In this document: piece by piece, positions 24,447-33,918 of the stretch | Numbering within the stretch: position 1 is the stretch's first letter | Layout: every line of letters begins with the position of its first letter | Assembly: GCA_963663775.1 (NCBI GenBank) | Contig: OY760624.1 | Location: forward strand, 248,001-312,000 | DNA from: G963663775 sp963663775 | GTDB taxonomy: Bacteria > Bacillota > Clostridia > Oscillospirales > Butyricicoccaceae | DNA: 64,000 nucleotides | Direction: 5' to 3' | Program-made: the position numbers and the translations under genes | Notes under the pieces: model-generated | The model's input: only the letters and a program-made list of their open reading frames with translations | Told to the model about the DNA's origin: nothing | The model's database searches: none

Positions 24447-24917
24447 ATGTCTGCATCAACCTGCTGCGGCGGCTGCCAAAACGGCTGCGGCGGCTGCCAT
24501 ACCGTTTCAACCCCGCCTTTAAACGCCGCACAGCAAGAATTTTTAAATGCGCTCGCTGTACAGAAAGCCTTGCCTGTCACACGATTTGTCCGTATGAACA
24601 CCCAAAATGATGATGTTTTTATTATCGCATTAGAGCCGGTCTATCTCACCTCCCCCACCGACAGCATGGAAGCGGTCAAGACCTACGGCGCATTTTTGAC
24701 CGAACTGGCAGAAATGGGCTTGCTCACGCTTTCTTACGACAGTCCTCTGCCCGACTATCTGTATTTGGAATATCACACCAGCTCCCTGTTTGCTTTCTTT
24801 CAAGAAACCGTGCAAGAAGGCGCGAAAAATGCGGCATTTCTGGGAAATACTGCGGTTTTAGAATGCGGCAGCATTGCACTGACCGATTTGGGGGCACGCT
24901 GTGTGGCTGCGTGCTGA
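24447..24917 (+). CDS. Protein of unknown function with Cys-rich N-terminus
   Basis: 156 aa from ATG at 24447, which has GGGAGG upstream; the 24408 start has no site. Not recognised. The first 16 residues are MSASTCCGGCQNGCGG, continuing with CH: six cysteines in a CC-x2-C-x3-C-x2-C-H arrangement, suggestive of metal or Fe-S binding. The rest is a mixed alpha/beta soluble domain with a hydrophobic strand VFIIALEPVYL and aromatic-rich DYLYLEYHTSSLFAFF, and ends with C-x3-C (ARCVAAC). The promoter may come from the IS end. No membrane segment. Confidence 0.7.
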   Translation: MSASTCCGGCQNGCGGCHTVSTPPLNAAQQEFLNALAVQKALPVTRFVRMNTQNDDVFIIALEPVYLTSPTDSMEAVKTYGAFLTELAEMGLLTLSYDSPLPDYLYLEYHTSSLFAFFQETVQEGAKNAAFLGNTAVLECGSIALTDLGARCVAAC

Positions 24918-25010
24918 ACCCACGCTCCATAACTTACGTGTTTTCTTATGCCCACAAATATGCTATACTGTTTGTATCATAAACCGTGTATTTCAAAGGA
25001 GGTTCTTGAT

Positions 25011-25568
25011 ATGCAGGAATCCATTGCATCCCAAGTGCAGCAAGCACTGACCGAACTCTGCGACACTGCCAAGCTGCAAGCGGGCGATTTGCTCGTCATC
25101 GGCTGTTCTTCCAGCGAAGTGATTGGGCAGCGCATCGGCACAGATTCCAATGTTGATGTTGCCAAGGAAATTTTTGATTGTGCTTATGCGCTCTTGCAGG
25201 CACGCGGCATTTATCTTGCCGCACAGTGCTGTGAACACCTCAACCGTGCGTTGATTGTAGAGCGTGCGGCAGCGGAACGCTTCGGTTTGGAAGCTGTCAA
25301 TGTCATCCCGCATCCAAAAGCCGGCGGCTCGTTTGCTACGGCGGCATACCATGCCTTTTCTGCCCCCACTGCAGTGGAAACCCTACGACAGTCGGCACGT
25401 GCCGGCATTGATATTGGCGGCACGTTGATTGGCATGCACATCAAGCCTGTGGTGGTGCCCGTCCGCCTGCAGGTGCAAAAAATCGGCAGTGCCGGTTTGA
25501 TTTGTGCACGTTCCCGTGCAAAATTTGTCGGCGGCAGTCGTGCACATTATGATGACAGCTTACTATAA
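25011..25568 (+). CDS. YwlG/TIGR01440 family protein
   Basis: 185 aa, cytosolic, UPF0340/YwlG family of unknown function. Start at 25011 has AAAGGAGG 7 bases upstream. Characteristic stretches: GDLLVIGCSSSEVIGQRIGT near 24, LAAQCCEHLNRALIVERAAAERFG near 65, VIPHPKAGGSFATAAY near 98, GIDIGGTLIGMHIKPV near 130, and RAKFVGGSRAHYD at the end. TGC-TATACT (24961-24969) is an extended -10 promoter. Followed closely by a HAD phosphatase, probably in one transcript. Confidence 0.85.
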   Translation: MQESIASQVQQALTELCDTAKLQAGDLLVIGCSSSEVIGQRIGTDSNVDVAKEIFDCAYALLQARGIYLAAQCCEHLNRALIVERAAAERFGLEAVNVIPHPKAGGSFATAAYHAFSAPTAVETLRQSARAGIDIGGTLIGMHIKPVVVPVRLQVQKIGSAGLICARSRAKFVGGSRAHYDDSLL

Positions 25569-25603
25569 AAAGCACCCGCATCACAGACAACAAGGAGAAC
25601 CTC

Positions 25604-26317
25604 ATGCAGTTAAAAGTTGCTTTATTTGATTTAGATGACACGCTGTATTCCAGCTGGGAAGAGGCGGACCGTGCCGCTTATGTGGCGGTTGGCAGCTGTG
25701 CCGAAGGATTGTGCGGGATTCCAGCGCAGACCTTCACCGACATGTTTCACCAAAAGCGTCTGGAGGTCTTTCAGGAGCTTGGCAGCATCGGCAGTGCCCA
25801 CAACCGTGGATTATACGCCCAGCGTGCTTTGGAAGCACTCGACATCAACCCCATTCCCTATGCAACCGCCATTTTCGAGGCATATTGGGAAGCGGTTTTG
25901 AACACCATCGTGTTACGTCCCGAAATCCCGCAAATCTTTACAGATTTGCGCCAAGCAGGAGTAAAAATCGGCATTTGCACCAACATGACCGCAGAAATTC
26001 AGCTGCGCAAACTGCAGCGGCTTGGGGTTGCCGATATGATTGACATCTTTGTATCCAGTGAGGAAGCAGGTGCGGACAAGCCCCACCCTGCGGCGTTTGC
26101 CCTTGCACTTGCCAAAGCCAATGCCGCACCGCAGGAAGCCGTGTTCATCGGGGATAACTACCATCACGATGTGATCGGCGCCGCCGCAACCGCCATCCCG
26201 TCCATTTGGCTCAATTGGACAGACCTGCCCTCCCATCCGGAGGAAAAGACCCATCGAGAGGCGAAAAACATGCTTGAAGTTTCCCATATTTTGCAGGAAC
26301 TCCTGCATTCCAAGTGA
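25604..26317 (+). CDS. HAD family hydrolase (YjjG-like)
   Basis: 237 aa haloacid-dehalogenase phosphatase. Motif I ALFDLDDTLYSSW near residue 6, motif II GICTNMTAE near 123, Lys of motif III in GADKPHPAAFALAL near 157, motif IV FIGDNYHHDVIGAA near 181. The alpha-helical cap is of the C1 type seen in YjjG (pyrimidine nucleotidase) and phosphoglycolate phosphatase-like enzymes. Substrate not predictable. AAGGAG upstream; 35 bases after ywlG; ends at a terminator. Confidence 0.88.
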   Translation: MQLKVALFDLDDTLYSSWEEADRAAYVAVGSCAEGLCGIPAQTFTDMFHQKRLEVFQELGSIGSAHNRGLYAQRALEALDINPIPYATAIFEAYWEAVLNTIVLRPEIPQIFTDLRQAGVKIGICTNMTAEIQLRKLQRLGVADMIDIFVSSEEAGADKPHPAAFALALAKANAAPQEAVFIGDNYHHDVIGAAATAIPSIWLNWTDLPSHPEEKTHREAKNMLEVSHILQELLHSK

Positions 26318-26335
26318 TAACCACATGTTTGAAGC

Positions 26336-26376
26336 AGCACTGCAAAACCTTCCCATGGTCTTGCAGTGTTTTTTTA
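26336..26376 (+). terminator. Terminator after the HAD hydrolase gene
   Basis: CACTGCAA/TTGCAGTG stem with 15-base loop, then T8. Confidence 0.9.
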
Positions 26377-26473
26377 TGTACACAGGCTTTACAAATTTCG
26401 CTAAATTGTGATAGACTCTTATCAGTACCAACGTGATGTGACACGTTGTTTTTACAAAGGGGAGGGATATTGC

Positions 26474-28003
26474 ATGCCATTTGAGCGAATTTATTCACAG
26501 CCGGATACAGATGAGCACATCATCGACGGTGTTCTGGAAGAATTTTTAGGACTATGCGATATGCCGCATGCCTCCGGCAATGAGCAGCAGATTTCCGACT
26601 ATCTCATGGCACGTCTGCGGCGCATAGGGCTTTCTCCCATGCAGGATGACAGCCTGAATGTGATTGCGGATATGCCCGCCACGCCTGGATGTGAGGATGC
26701 ACCGCTGACCGCCATCCAAGGGCATATGGATATGGTTTGCGCCGTGCAGGAGGGCAGTGGATTTTGTGCCGAAACCGATTCCATCATTGCCATGGTACGG
26801 GACGGGCGTTTGTGCACCAACGGCACTTCTTCTTTGGGAGCGGACTGCAACATTGGCAATGCCGCACTGCTCTATCTCCTGCAGCATCCCAACACTGCCC
26901 ATGGCCCGATGCGTCTGCTGTTCACCACCGCCGAAGAAATTGGCTTGCAGGGGGCATTGCGCATGGACAAGCGACACCTTGCAGATGTGCACTATCTGAT
27001 AAACACCGATGGCTTTCAGCAGGGGGATGTGGTGATTTCCTCCTCCGGCGGACGGCGAGAAACCTATCTTCGCCCACTGCAAACCACTGTTCCCAATGGA
27101 AACCGTGCCTTTCATCTGAAGCTGGAGGGATTTCTCGGCGGTCATTCCGGCTATGATATTCATAAAGACCGTGCCAATACCATCAAGCTGATGAGTGTCT
27201 TTCTCAGCGAGCTTTTGCAGGAATTTCCGTTTTCCATCACGCAGCTGCGCGGCGGCATTTCGCACAACGCCATCCCCTTTTGGTGTGAAACGGTTTTGGT
27301 GCTGTCTGATGCAAATGAGGCCGCTCTGCAAAAGGCGTGCTTTCGCTTGAGCCAAAAGATTTCCGATATGTATCGTGTCACCGACAGCAACGGTCGCTTG
27401 AAGCTACGCCCGTGTGCGCTGCCAAAACGTGTCTGGACAGACGCCTGCATGCGTGCCACCTTAGACCTGTGCATTTTGATTTATAACGGTGTCTATTCGA
27501 TGAATAGCTATGTGCCCGACCGTGTGAGTTCTTCTTCCAATCTGGGGCGTATTTTGGTCAACGAACACGGACAGATTGAGGTACGCAGCATGGTGCGCTG
27601 TGCGGTGGATGCCAATGAGGAAATCATTGCCCTGCAGCATCGCCGTGCCGCCGACATGACCGATTTTCAGATGACCACACGCGGCTATAAAGGATGGCCC
27701 GGCACCACCGAAAATCCACTTGCCGGACTGATGGACAGGCTGTATTTCCGGCAAACCGGACAGCATCTGCGCATCACCGCCATGCACGCTGGCTTAGAAA
27801 CCTCGGCATTTTATGAAAAAAATCCAAATTTGATTTTGGTCAGTGCCGGTATGACCGTCCACAACCCGCATTCCTTGGATGAAAATGTCGAAATCGCATC
27901 TATCCCCCCGTATGTCAAGCTGCTGCACAGCACGCTGAAGTCCATCGGACATGGTTTGCTGTCCGCTGAACCCCAAGACCTTGCGTCTTCGGCATCGTCC
28001 TGA
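26474..28003 (+). CDS. pepD: Aminoacyl-histidine dipeptidase (PepD, M20)
   Basis: Zinc dipeptidase of family M20C (509 aa) that splits Xaa-His and other dipeptides in the cytosol. Start at 26474 has GGGGAGGG upstream; the 26408 start gives an alien 22-residue head. Metal and catalytic residues: AIQGHMDMVC near 80, LGADCNIGNAA near 120, TTAEEIGLQGA near 150, NTDGF near 177, GGHSGYDIHKDRANTIK in the lid domain near 225, and VHNPHSLDENVEI near 470. Followed 33 bases later by a YoaK-like gene. Confidence 0.92.
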   Translation: MPFERIYSQPDTDEHIIDGVLEEFLGLCDMPHASGNEQQISDYLMARLRRIGLSPMQDDSLNVIADMPATPGCEDAPLTAIQGHMDMVCAVQEGSGFCAETDSIIAMVRDGRLCTNGTSSLGADCNIGNAALLYLLQHPNTAHGPMRLLFTTAEEIGLQGALRMDKRHLADVHYLINTDGFQQGDVVISSSGGRRETYLRPLQTTVPNGNRAFHLKLEGFLGGHSGYDIHKDRANTIKLMSVFLSELLQEFPFSITQLRGGISHNAIPFWCETVLVLSDANEAALQKACFRLSQKISDMYRVTDSNGRLKLRPCALPKRVWTDACMRATLDLCILIYNGVYSMNSYVPDRVSSSSNLGRILVNEHGQIEVRSMVRCAVDANEEIIALQHRRAADMTDFQMTTRGYKGWPGTTENPLAGLMDRLYFRQTGQHLRITAMHAGLETSAFYEKNPNLILVSAGMTVHNPHSLDENVEIASIPPYVKLLHSTLKSIGHGLLSAEPQDLASSASS

Positions 28004-28036
28004 TGCCTTTATTTCCCACAGAGAGGATTTTTTTGC

Positions 28037-28735
28037 ATGGATGCACCCCAAAATATACCTTCCCCCTGTCAACCGCCCGCTCGCTCCAAACCTTCTATTC
28101 ATGAACAACTGCATATCGGCATTTTGCTGGCATTTGTCGGCGGTTTTTTGGATATTTACACCTATTTAGAGCGAGGACACGTGTTTGCCAATGCACAAAG
28201 CGGCAACATGGTGCTGATGAGCCTGTCCCTTGCCAATCGACAGTGGTACGGTGCACTCTGCTATGCACTGCCGATTTTCGCCTATGCACTGGGCACACGC
28301 ATCACGGAGCATTTCAAACGCCGCAGAATGCCACATTGGCATCATTTTGTTTTGATTTTGGAAGCCATCATTTTGGTTGGCGTTGGGTTTTGGCCGATTT
28401 CCTCCTCTAATGTTGTGGTCAACATTCTTATTTCACTGGTCTGCGCCATGCAGGTCAACAGCTTTCGTACCCTTGTGGGTGCGCCCTATGCCACCACGAT
28501 GTGCACAGGAAATCTGCGCTCCGCCATTGAGGAATGGGTCAAATTTCATCGCGACCGCAACAGGGAGGCGGGCTGGAAGTTTGTGCGCTATATCACCATC
28601 ATTCTGGCATTTTGTGCCGGTGCCGTGGTGGGTGTGCCGCTTTCTACGCTGTTCTCTACCTATTCTATCTGGTTTTGTGTGTTGATTTTAGCAATTACCC
28701 TATTTTTAATATCACATGAAAAAGTGGATACCTAA
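28037..28735 (+). CDS. YoaK family membrane protein (DUF1275)
   Basis: 232 aa, about six membrane helices, function unknown. Family signature LLAFVGGFLDIYTYLERGHVFANAQSGNMVLM near 30-62 (GGFLDxYTY and GxxFANxQTGN) and VCAMQVNSFRTL...YATTMCTGNLRSAI near 138-170. AGAGAGGA ribosome binding site. Possibly co-transcribed with pepD. Convergent with the next minus-strand gene, whose stop overlaps by a few bases (28732-28735). Confidence 0.88.
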   Translation: MDAPQNIPSPCQPPARSKPSIHEQLHIGILLAFVGGFLDIYTYLERGHVFANAQSGNMVLMSLSLANRQWYGALCYALPIFAYALGTRITEHFKRRRMPHWHHFVLILEAIILVGVGFWPISSSNVVVNILISLVCAMQVNSFRTLVGAPYATTMCTGNLRSAIEEWVKFHRDRNREAGWKFVRYITIILAFCAGAVVGVPLSTLFSTYSIWFCVLILAITLFLISHEKVDT

Positions 28736-29112
28736 AACACATAGGCAATTTTAAACTGTGTATAATCCACCAAATGCTGGAGCATGTCATACAACTGTGC
28801 AGATTCCACGAAATATTCGCCATCATCTTTATTTTCCATATATTGCATAGCACGCAAGTAAATATTTTCGATTTCATCAATCTCATCGTGATGGACAATC
28901 GCCCCCAACATCGACTGATGATTGCTCCACAAGCCGTAGCTTTCCGTGAATACCGCCTGTGCATCGGTATCATTTTCCACACGTATCAACGCATCCGCTT
29001 CTAGCACATGGTTGGATAACTCCTCCATCAGCAAATCCAACCGCTGATTACCATAAGCTGACACGCCGATGACGAGGAGCAACAGCACGATTGCCAAGAA
29101 AAATCGCCTCAT
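28732..29112 (-). CDS. DUF4363 family protein
   Basis: 126 aa with one N-terminal membrane helix (residues 3-20) and a helical outside domain rich in acidic residues. Typically found after DUF421/YetF genes, as here: its ATG overlaps the YetF stop by four bases (ATGA), so translation is coupled. No catalytic motif seen; function unknown. Confidence 0.8.
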   Translation of the reverse strand: MRRFFLAIVLLLLVIGVSAYGNQRLDLLMEELSNHVLEADALIRVENDTDAQAVFTESYGLWSNHQSMLGAIVHHDEIDEIENIYLRAMQYMENKDDGEYFVESAQLYDMLQHLVDYTQFKIAYVF

Positions 29113-29792
29113 CTTTTTCGCTCCTTTTCCTGTAAAAATGTGTTACCGCAATCGTCCAAGGTCATCAAAAACACATCACGGATTTCTTGGATGCCCGCTT
29201 TTTTGACCTGCTGCACCAGTGCATGCTCATCTTTTCCTAAAATTCGCAGGTTTTTTTGCACCAATTTTCCATCTGAGATGACCACAAGCGGTAAACCGCT
29301 GTCCTGCGAGATTGCCTGCGGCATCATTTGTGCCGTCATGGGGCGATAAGGTGCCTGCAGTACATAGCTCAGTTTGCCGTTTGCTTCAATGACACCGTAT
29401 TTAATCTGACTGACCGATTCAATGTTGTTTTGGCGCAGTGCCTCCAACACTTCATCCACAGTAATGCGCATTTCCTTTAACTTTTTTTGGTCAATGCGTC
29501 CTCTTCGGATGATGATTGTTGCTTTTCCATTGAATAACCGCCGCAACCCCAAGCTTTTAATGCCGATAAACGACACAAAAATTTCAATTACCACCAAGGT
29601 TGCAATGGGAATGATGCCGGTTATCAGCGGTGTGCCCAAATCCTGCATCGGGATTGCCGCCAATTCACTGATAAGGATGGTTGTCACCAAATCAGAGGGT
29701 TCCAGCTCGCCGATTTGCCGCTTTCCCATAAACCGCATACCTGCAATCACGCAAACATATAGTATCAAAGCTCGAATCATGGATATAAACAC
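29109..29792 (-). CDS. YetF-like DUF421 membrane protein
   Basis: 227 aa with three N-terminal membrane helices and a cytosolic YetF domain. Signatures: GMRFMGKRQIGELEPSDLVTTILISELAA near 18-46, RRLFNGKATIIIRRGRIDQKKLKEMRITVDEVLEALRQNNI near 85-125, and the PLVVISDGKLVQKNL region near 165. The family is common in Firmicutes, sometimes linked to spore or envelope functions, without proven role. Forms an ATGA-overlap operon with the DUF4363 gene. Confidence 0.88.
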   Translation of the reverse strand: MFISMIRALILYVCVIAGMRFMGKRQIGELEPSDLVTTILISELAAIPMQDLGTPLITGIIPIATLVVIEIFVSFIGIKSLGLRRLFNGKATIIIRRGRIDQKKLKEMRITVDEVLEALRQNNIESVSQIKYGVIEANGKLSYVLQAPYRPMTAQMMPQAISQDSGLPLVVISDGKLVQKNLRILGKDEHALVQQVKKAGIQEIRDVFLMTLDDCGNTFLQEKERKR

Positions 29793-29935
29793 AATAACAC
29801 TCCTTCACTGGGTGATGCATCTATTTTTTTCAATTTGAGTCTATTTTATACACAGCGATTTCCGTTCCTGTATGTGTCATGTACATCATTCCACGGCACA
29901 TACCATCCATTAAACACGTCAAAGGAGTCTGAATT

Positions 29936-31648
29936 ATGAAAAACAAAAGCAACGCTGAAAACAAGCCCAAGCGAAAGGCAAGCAGCTACATTGTCGGCAT
30001 TGTCACCTTTCTGCTGCTCTCTGCCTTGGTTTGTCTATTTCTCATGCCGACCATCAACCCTACTTCATTCTCATTCTGGTTTTTTCTTGCAGTGATTTCA
30101 GCTCTCAGTGGTTTTAGCGCATTTTTAGCAGAAGAGTCCGAAAAATTCCCGTTCATGTCAAAAATCTTGCTTGGTATTGTTATCATTTCTGTGTTGGTGA
30201 TGCTGGTGGGCACGGTTTACAATCTGAAAATTTTCCATGCACAGCGATATGCCAACCTCATTTCTGTGGAATCGGCAGACATCGCAGATTATGACATCAC
30301 CTTGCAGGACGTGCCTTTGCTGGACCGTGACTCTGCCTTTTTGCTCGCCAATCGCAAAATGGGGGTGTTGGTCGATTTGGTTTCCCAATTTTCCTTAGAT
30401 GAATCTGAAAATACGCAAATCAACTACAACGGCACGCCTTCCCGTGTGCTTCCTCTGCAATACTCTGGTTTTTTCAAATATTGGAATAACCGAGCAGAAG
30501 GCATTCCCGGCTATGTCAAGGTCGATATGGCGACCCAAAAAGCAGAAATGTGCAATGTAGAAGATGGGATTCACTATTCGCCGAGTTCCTACTTCTTCAA
30601 AAACTTGCAGTTCCATGTTTATTGGTATGACCCGACGGCGATGACCGAAAGCTACACCTTTGATGTCGATGATGATGGCAACCCGTTTTGGGTGGTGCGC
30701 ATTGTAAAGCACACCATTGGTCTGTTCAGCGGCACGGATATGCAGTCTGTCTTGCTCGTGGATGCCGTCACAGGTGACATCCAAAAATATGCGATTGCCG
30801 ATGTTCCTGCATGGGTTGACACGGTTTATCCCGCTGATATGATTATTGACCAATATGATTTGTATGGCACGCTCCGCAATGGCTTCTGGAACTCTAAAAT
30901 CGGACAAAAAGAGGTCGTAAAAACCACCAACGGCTATAATTACATCACCTATAATGGCGATGTCTATCTGTATACCGGCATCACCTCTGTTGTGAGTGAT
31001 GAATCCAACATTGGTTTCATTTTCACCAACTTACGCACCAAAGAAACCAAGCAGTTCACCTTGCCATCTGCTGAGGAATTTTCAGCGATGGACTCTGCGG
31101 AAGGTCAGGTACAGCATTTGAACTATGATGCCACCTTCCCCATTTTGGTCAAGGTGGCAGGTCAGCCCACCTATTGCATGACCCTAAAGGATGCGGGTGG
31201 TCTGGTCAAGCTTTATGCAATGGTAAACGCTGAAAATTATCAAGTGGTGGTGACCGGTGCCTCTGTCAACGAAACCATGGACAATTATGTAAAGGCACTT
31301 GCCAGCAACAATATTGCCCATGAATCTGCAGATTATGTTGCCGAAACCACGGAAACAGGCGATACACAGGCAGCCGCCACCGAAACAGCTACAGGTATCA
31401 TCACGGACATTCGCTCTGCCAATATGGACGGCACAACCTATTACTATCTCCAACTGCAGGACATCTCCGGACATTTTGAAATCCCTGCAACCGACAAAGC
31501 GATTATTTTTGCAAACCTCGGGGACACCGCTGAGGTGCAGTATGAAACAGCAAATGTCGGTCAATCCATTATTCCGGCAACCATTGTTTCCATTCAGTCC
31601 ACCCCTGCTGCAGCGACTCCCACTGCAACAGAGCCGCTGCCTGCCTAA
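29936..31648 (+). CDS. Large membrane-anchored protein of unknown function
   Basis: 570 aa. Three hydrophobic segments at the N-terminus (about residues 17-40, 45-65, 75-98), then a long outside or periplasm-facing domain. The core (about 120-400) has recurring aromatic/acidic strands such as LLDRDSAFLLANRKMGVLVDLVSQF, GFFKYWNNRAEGIPGYVKVDM, DDDGNPFWVVRIVKHTIGLFSG and WVDTVYPADMIIDQYDLYG, a pattern I recall from uncharacterised Firmicutes proteins. An OB-like domain (about 470-550) follows a TETGDTQAAATETAT linker, and the end is Pro/Ala/Thr rich. AAAGGAG ribosome binding site. Function not recognised. Ends in a strong terminator. Confidence 0.75.
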   Translation: MKNKSNAENKPKRKASSYIVGIVTFLLLSALVCLFLMPTINPTSFSFWFFLAVISALSGFSAFLAEESEKFPFMSKILLGIVIISVLVMLVGTVYNLKIFHAQRYANLISVESADIADYDITLQDVPLLDRDSAFLLANRKMGVLVDLVSQFSLDESENTQINYNGTPSRVLPLQYSGFFKYWNNRAEGIPGYVKVDMATQKAEMCNVEDGIHYSPSSYFFKNLQFHVYWYDPTAMTESYTFDVDDDGNPFWVVRIVKHTIGLFSGTDMQSVLLVDAVTGDIQKYAIADVPAWVDTVYPADMIIDQYDLYGTLRNGFWNSKIGQKEVVKTTNGYNYITYNGDVYLYTGITSVVSDESNIGFIFTNLRTKETKQFTLPSAEEFSAMDSAEGQVQHLNYDATFPILVKVAGQPTYCMTLKDAGGLVKLYAMVNAENYQVVVTGASVNETMDNYVKALASNNIAHESADYVAETTETGDTQAAATETATGIITDIRSANMDGTTYYYLQLQDISGHFEIPATDKAIIFANLGDTAEVQYETANVGQSIIPATIVSIQSTPAAATPTATEPLPA

Positions 31649-31666
31649 TTTAGCAATCCATGCATA

Positions 31667-31706
31667 CAAAAAGGCGATTCCTCAATGCGAGGAATCGCCT
31701 TTTTTG
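31667..31706. terminator. Bidirectional terminator between the membrane protein gene and aguB
   Basis: AAAAAGGCGATTCCTC pairs with its complement around a 5-base loop; T6 on plus, T5 on minus. Confidence 0.9.
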
Positions 31707-31721
31707 ATACGATGCGTAAGC

Positions 31722-32603
31722 TTATTTGCACACGGTGTGTTCGCCATCATAGGTCAAGATGGTGCCGTATAAATCCGGTCGGCGGTCACGGAAAATGCCC
31801 CACTCTGCACGCTGTGCGGCAACCGCATCCAAGTCAAATTCCGCCAGCAAAATAGTTTCTTCGCTGCGGCCAGCTTCTGCAATCTTTTCGCCAGTGGCAT
31901 TGGCAATAAAAGAAGATCCGTAAAATTGAATGGTTGAATCTTCAATTTGCTCCTCGCCAATGCGGTTGGACGCAACAACTGGCAGTAAATTGCATGCTGC
32001 GTGCCCAATCATACAGCGCTGCCAATGCTCTTTCGAATCCACCTCGGGTGCTTCGGGTTCTGAGCCAATGGCAGTGGGATACAGCAGCATTTCTGCACCC
32101 ATCAACGCCATGCAGCGTGCTGCTTCCGGATACCATTGGTCCCAACAAATGCCGACACCAATCACGCCATATCGCGTCTTCCATACACGAAATCCCGTAT
32201 CGCCCGGATTAAAATAGAATTTCTCCTCATATCCAGGTCCATCCGGAATATGGCTTTTGCGGTAAATGCCTAAGATTGTGCCATCCGCATCCAACATCGC
32301 CATAGAATTATATCGTGCGTTGTTCTTTTTTTCATAAAAGCTGATGGGCAAAACCACCTGCAATTCCGCAGCCACTTTGCGAAAGTGTGCAACTGCCTTG
32401 TTTCGTTCCATTTCTGTTGCATATTGATAAAACTCTGCCTTTTCTTTTTGACAAAAATACAGCGTTTCAAATAACTCTTGTATCAAAATGACTTGTGCAC
32501 CCTGTGCAGCTGCTTGGCGCACCAAGCGGTCTGCGGTTGCGATATTTTCTTCCACACAATTGGAACAGCTCATTTGCAGTGCGGCAACTTTTACATTTCT
32601 CAT
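31722..32603 (-). CDS. aguB: N-carbamoylputrescine amidase
   Basis: Second step of the agmatine pathway: N-carbamoylputrescine to putrescine, CO2 and NH3. 293 aa nitrilase-superfamily enzyme with the Glu-Lys-Cys triad: LIQELFETLYFC (Glu43), YRKSHIPDGPGYEEKFYF (Lys near 116) and GVGICWDQWYPEAAR (Cys near 153). EKFYFNPGDTGFRVW and GIFRDRRPDLYG at the end are typical of AguB. Its ATG overlaps the aguA stop by four bases. Confidence 0.93.
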   Translation of the reverse strand: MRNVKVAALQMSCSNCVEENIATADRLVRQAAAQGAQVILIQELFETLYFCQKEKAEFYQYATEMERNKAVAHFRKVAAELQVVLPISFYEKKNNARYNSMAMLDADGTILGIYRKSHIPDGPGYEEKFYFNPGDTGFRVWKTRYGVIGVGICWDQWYPEAARCMALMGAEMLLYPTAIGSEPEAPEVDSKEHWQRCMIGHAACNLLPVVASNRIGEEQIEDSTIQFYGSSFIANATGEKIAEAGRSEETILLAEFDLDAVAAQRAEWGIFRDRRPDLYGTILTYDGEHTVCK

Positions 32604-33667
32604 GCTTCATTTCTCCAAGTGTTTGATTGCGCAGATGGCATCTGCTGTGTGATGCAATGCACATTTCCGCCTTCTTTGATGAGCGGCATGCCATCTACAG
32701 GCATAATTTTTCGTTCTGGATACAGATTTTGCAGAATATTGATTGCTGTTTGATCCGTTTCTGCCGCTTCTCCACCAAAAACAGGCAAGATAATGCCTTG
32801 ATTGACAAAATAAAAATTCAGATAGCTGAGTGTGAGTCTTGTATCTTTATAATATCGTTTGGGTGGCTGTGGAATTTCCACAATTTCCAGTTTTCTTCCT
32901 TGTGCATCTGTTGCATTGCACAAGATTTGTAAATTTTCCTGCGTAATAGCATAGTTCTCATCCTGCGGGTCTGCACACGTTTGCAGAATCACTGTCCCCG
33001 GTTTTGCAAAGCAGGCAACATTATCGATGTGTCCATCTGTTTCATCACCAAACAGACCGTTTTTCAGCCAAATAATCTTGGTTAACCCTAGTTTCTCCTG
33101 CACAATTTCTGCAATCTGCTCTCTTGTCAACTGAGGGTTGCGGTTTTTGTTGAGCAAGCATTGCTCTGTCGTGAGCAGTGTGCCTTCTCCATCCACATGG
33201 ATAGAACCGCCTTCCAACACCAACGGTACATCCAGACAAGGCGTTTGAAAATGCGCCAAAATTTCACGTGCTACACCATTATCCAAGTCATATGGTGTGT
33301 ATTTTTCGCCCCAGGCATTGAACTTCCAGTTCAAGCCCAAAAGCGCACCGTTTTCCTGCTTTACAAAGGTCGGTCCATTGTCCCGCACCCATGCATCATT
33401 GTGTGGAATGGTTAAAACTTCCACCGCAGGGTCGCATAGCTGCTTGGCTTCGCTCACTGTTTCTGCATTGACAATCATCGTAATCGGCTCAAATGCCGCA
33501 ATGGCATTGGCAACGTTGGCATACCCTTGGCATACCTCTTGATAATTTTCAGACCACACCAATGCATCTTTCACTGGCCATTCGATGAAAGTCCTCTGAT
33601 GAGTATCCCATTCCGCCGGCATTGCATAGCTTTCCAATACGGCGGCTGTCTGATTTTGATTTTGCAT
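32600..33667 (-). CDS. aguA: Agmatine deiminase
   Basis: Converts agmatine to N-carbamoylputrescine and ammonia, feeding putrescine synthesis. 355 aa from the ATG at 33667, preceded by GAGGAG; the 33685 start is a TTG inside that site. Guanidine-modifying enzyme motifs: MPAEWDTHQRTFIEWP near 16, NDAWVRDNGPTF near 89, LEGGSIHVDGEG near 151, GDETDGHIDNVACF near 208, and the catalytic Cys in EGGNVHCITQQMP at the end. Operon aguA-aguB. Confidence 0.94.
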   Translation of the reverse strand: MQNQNQTAAVLESYAMPAEWDTHQRTFIEWPVKDALVWSENYQEVCQGYANVANAIAAFEPITMIVNAETVSEAKQLCDPAVEVLTIPHNDAWVRDNGPTFVKQENGALLGLNWKFNAWGEKYTPYDLDNGVAREILAHFQTPCLDVPLVLEGGSIHVDGEGTLLTTEQCLLNKNRNPQLTREQIAEIVQEKLGLTKIIWLKNGLFGDETDGHIDNVACFAKPGTVILQTCADPQDENYAITQENLQILCNATDAQGRKLEIVEIPQPPKRYYKDTRLTLSYLNFYFVNQGIILPVFGGEAAETDQTAINILQNLYPERKIMPVDGMPLIKEGGNVHCITQQMPSAQSNTWRNEA

Positions 33668-33760
33668 GCTGTATTTACTCCTCAACCTTTGATATCCGCA
33701 AAATTCGAAACCATTTTCATACGGACTATACTGTTTGCATCCGCTTTAATAGTTGCTTTT

Positions 33761-33789
33761 ATTATAACACAGCTTGTAAACAGCTACAA
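33761..33789 (-). promoter_or_regulatory. Promoter of aguA-aguB
   Basis: TTGTAG (complement of 33784-33789), 17-base spacer, TATAAT (complement of 33761-33766). Confidence 0.65.
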
Positions 33790-33856
33790 TATGGATTGCA
33801 CAAGCAGCTATCAAGAATTTACAATCATAAAAAAATAAATTTATTCTGATTTTATC

Positions 33857-33885
33857 TTGACTTATCTTTATTTATATTATATAAT
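33857..33885 (+). promoter_or_regulatory. Promoter of tRNA-Ser
   Basis: TTGACT, 17-base spacer, TATAAT, ending about 33 bases before the tRNA. Confidence 0.8.
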
Positions 33886-33918
33886 AATAAACGTTGTAAG
33901 AAACGAACAAGACAATAT

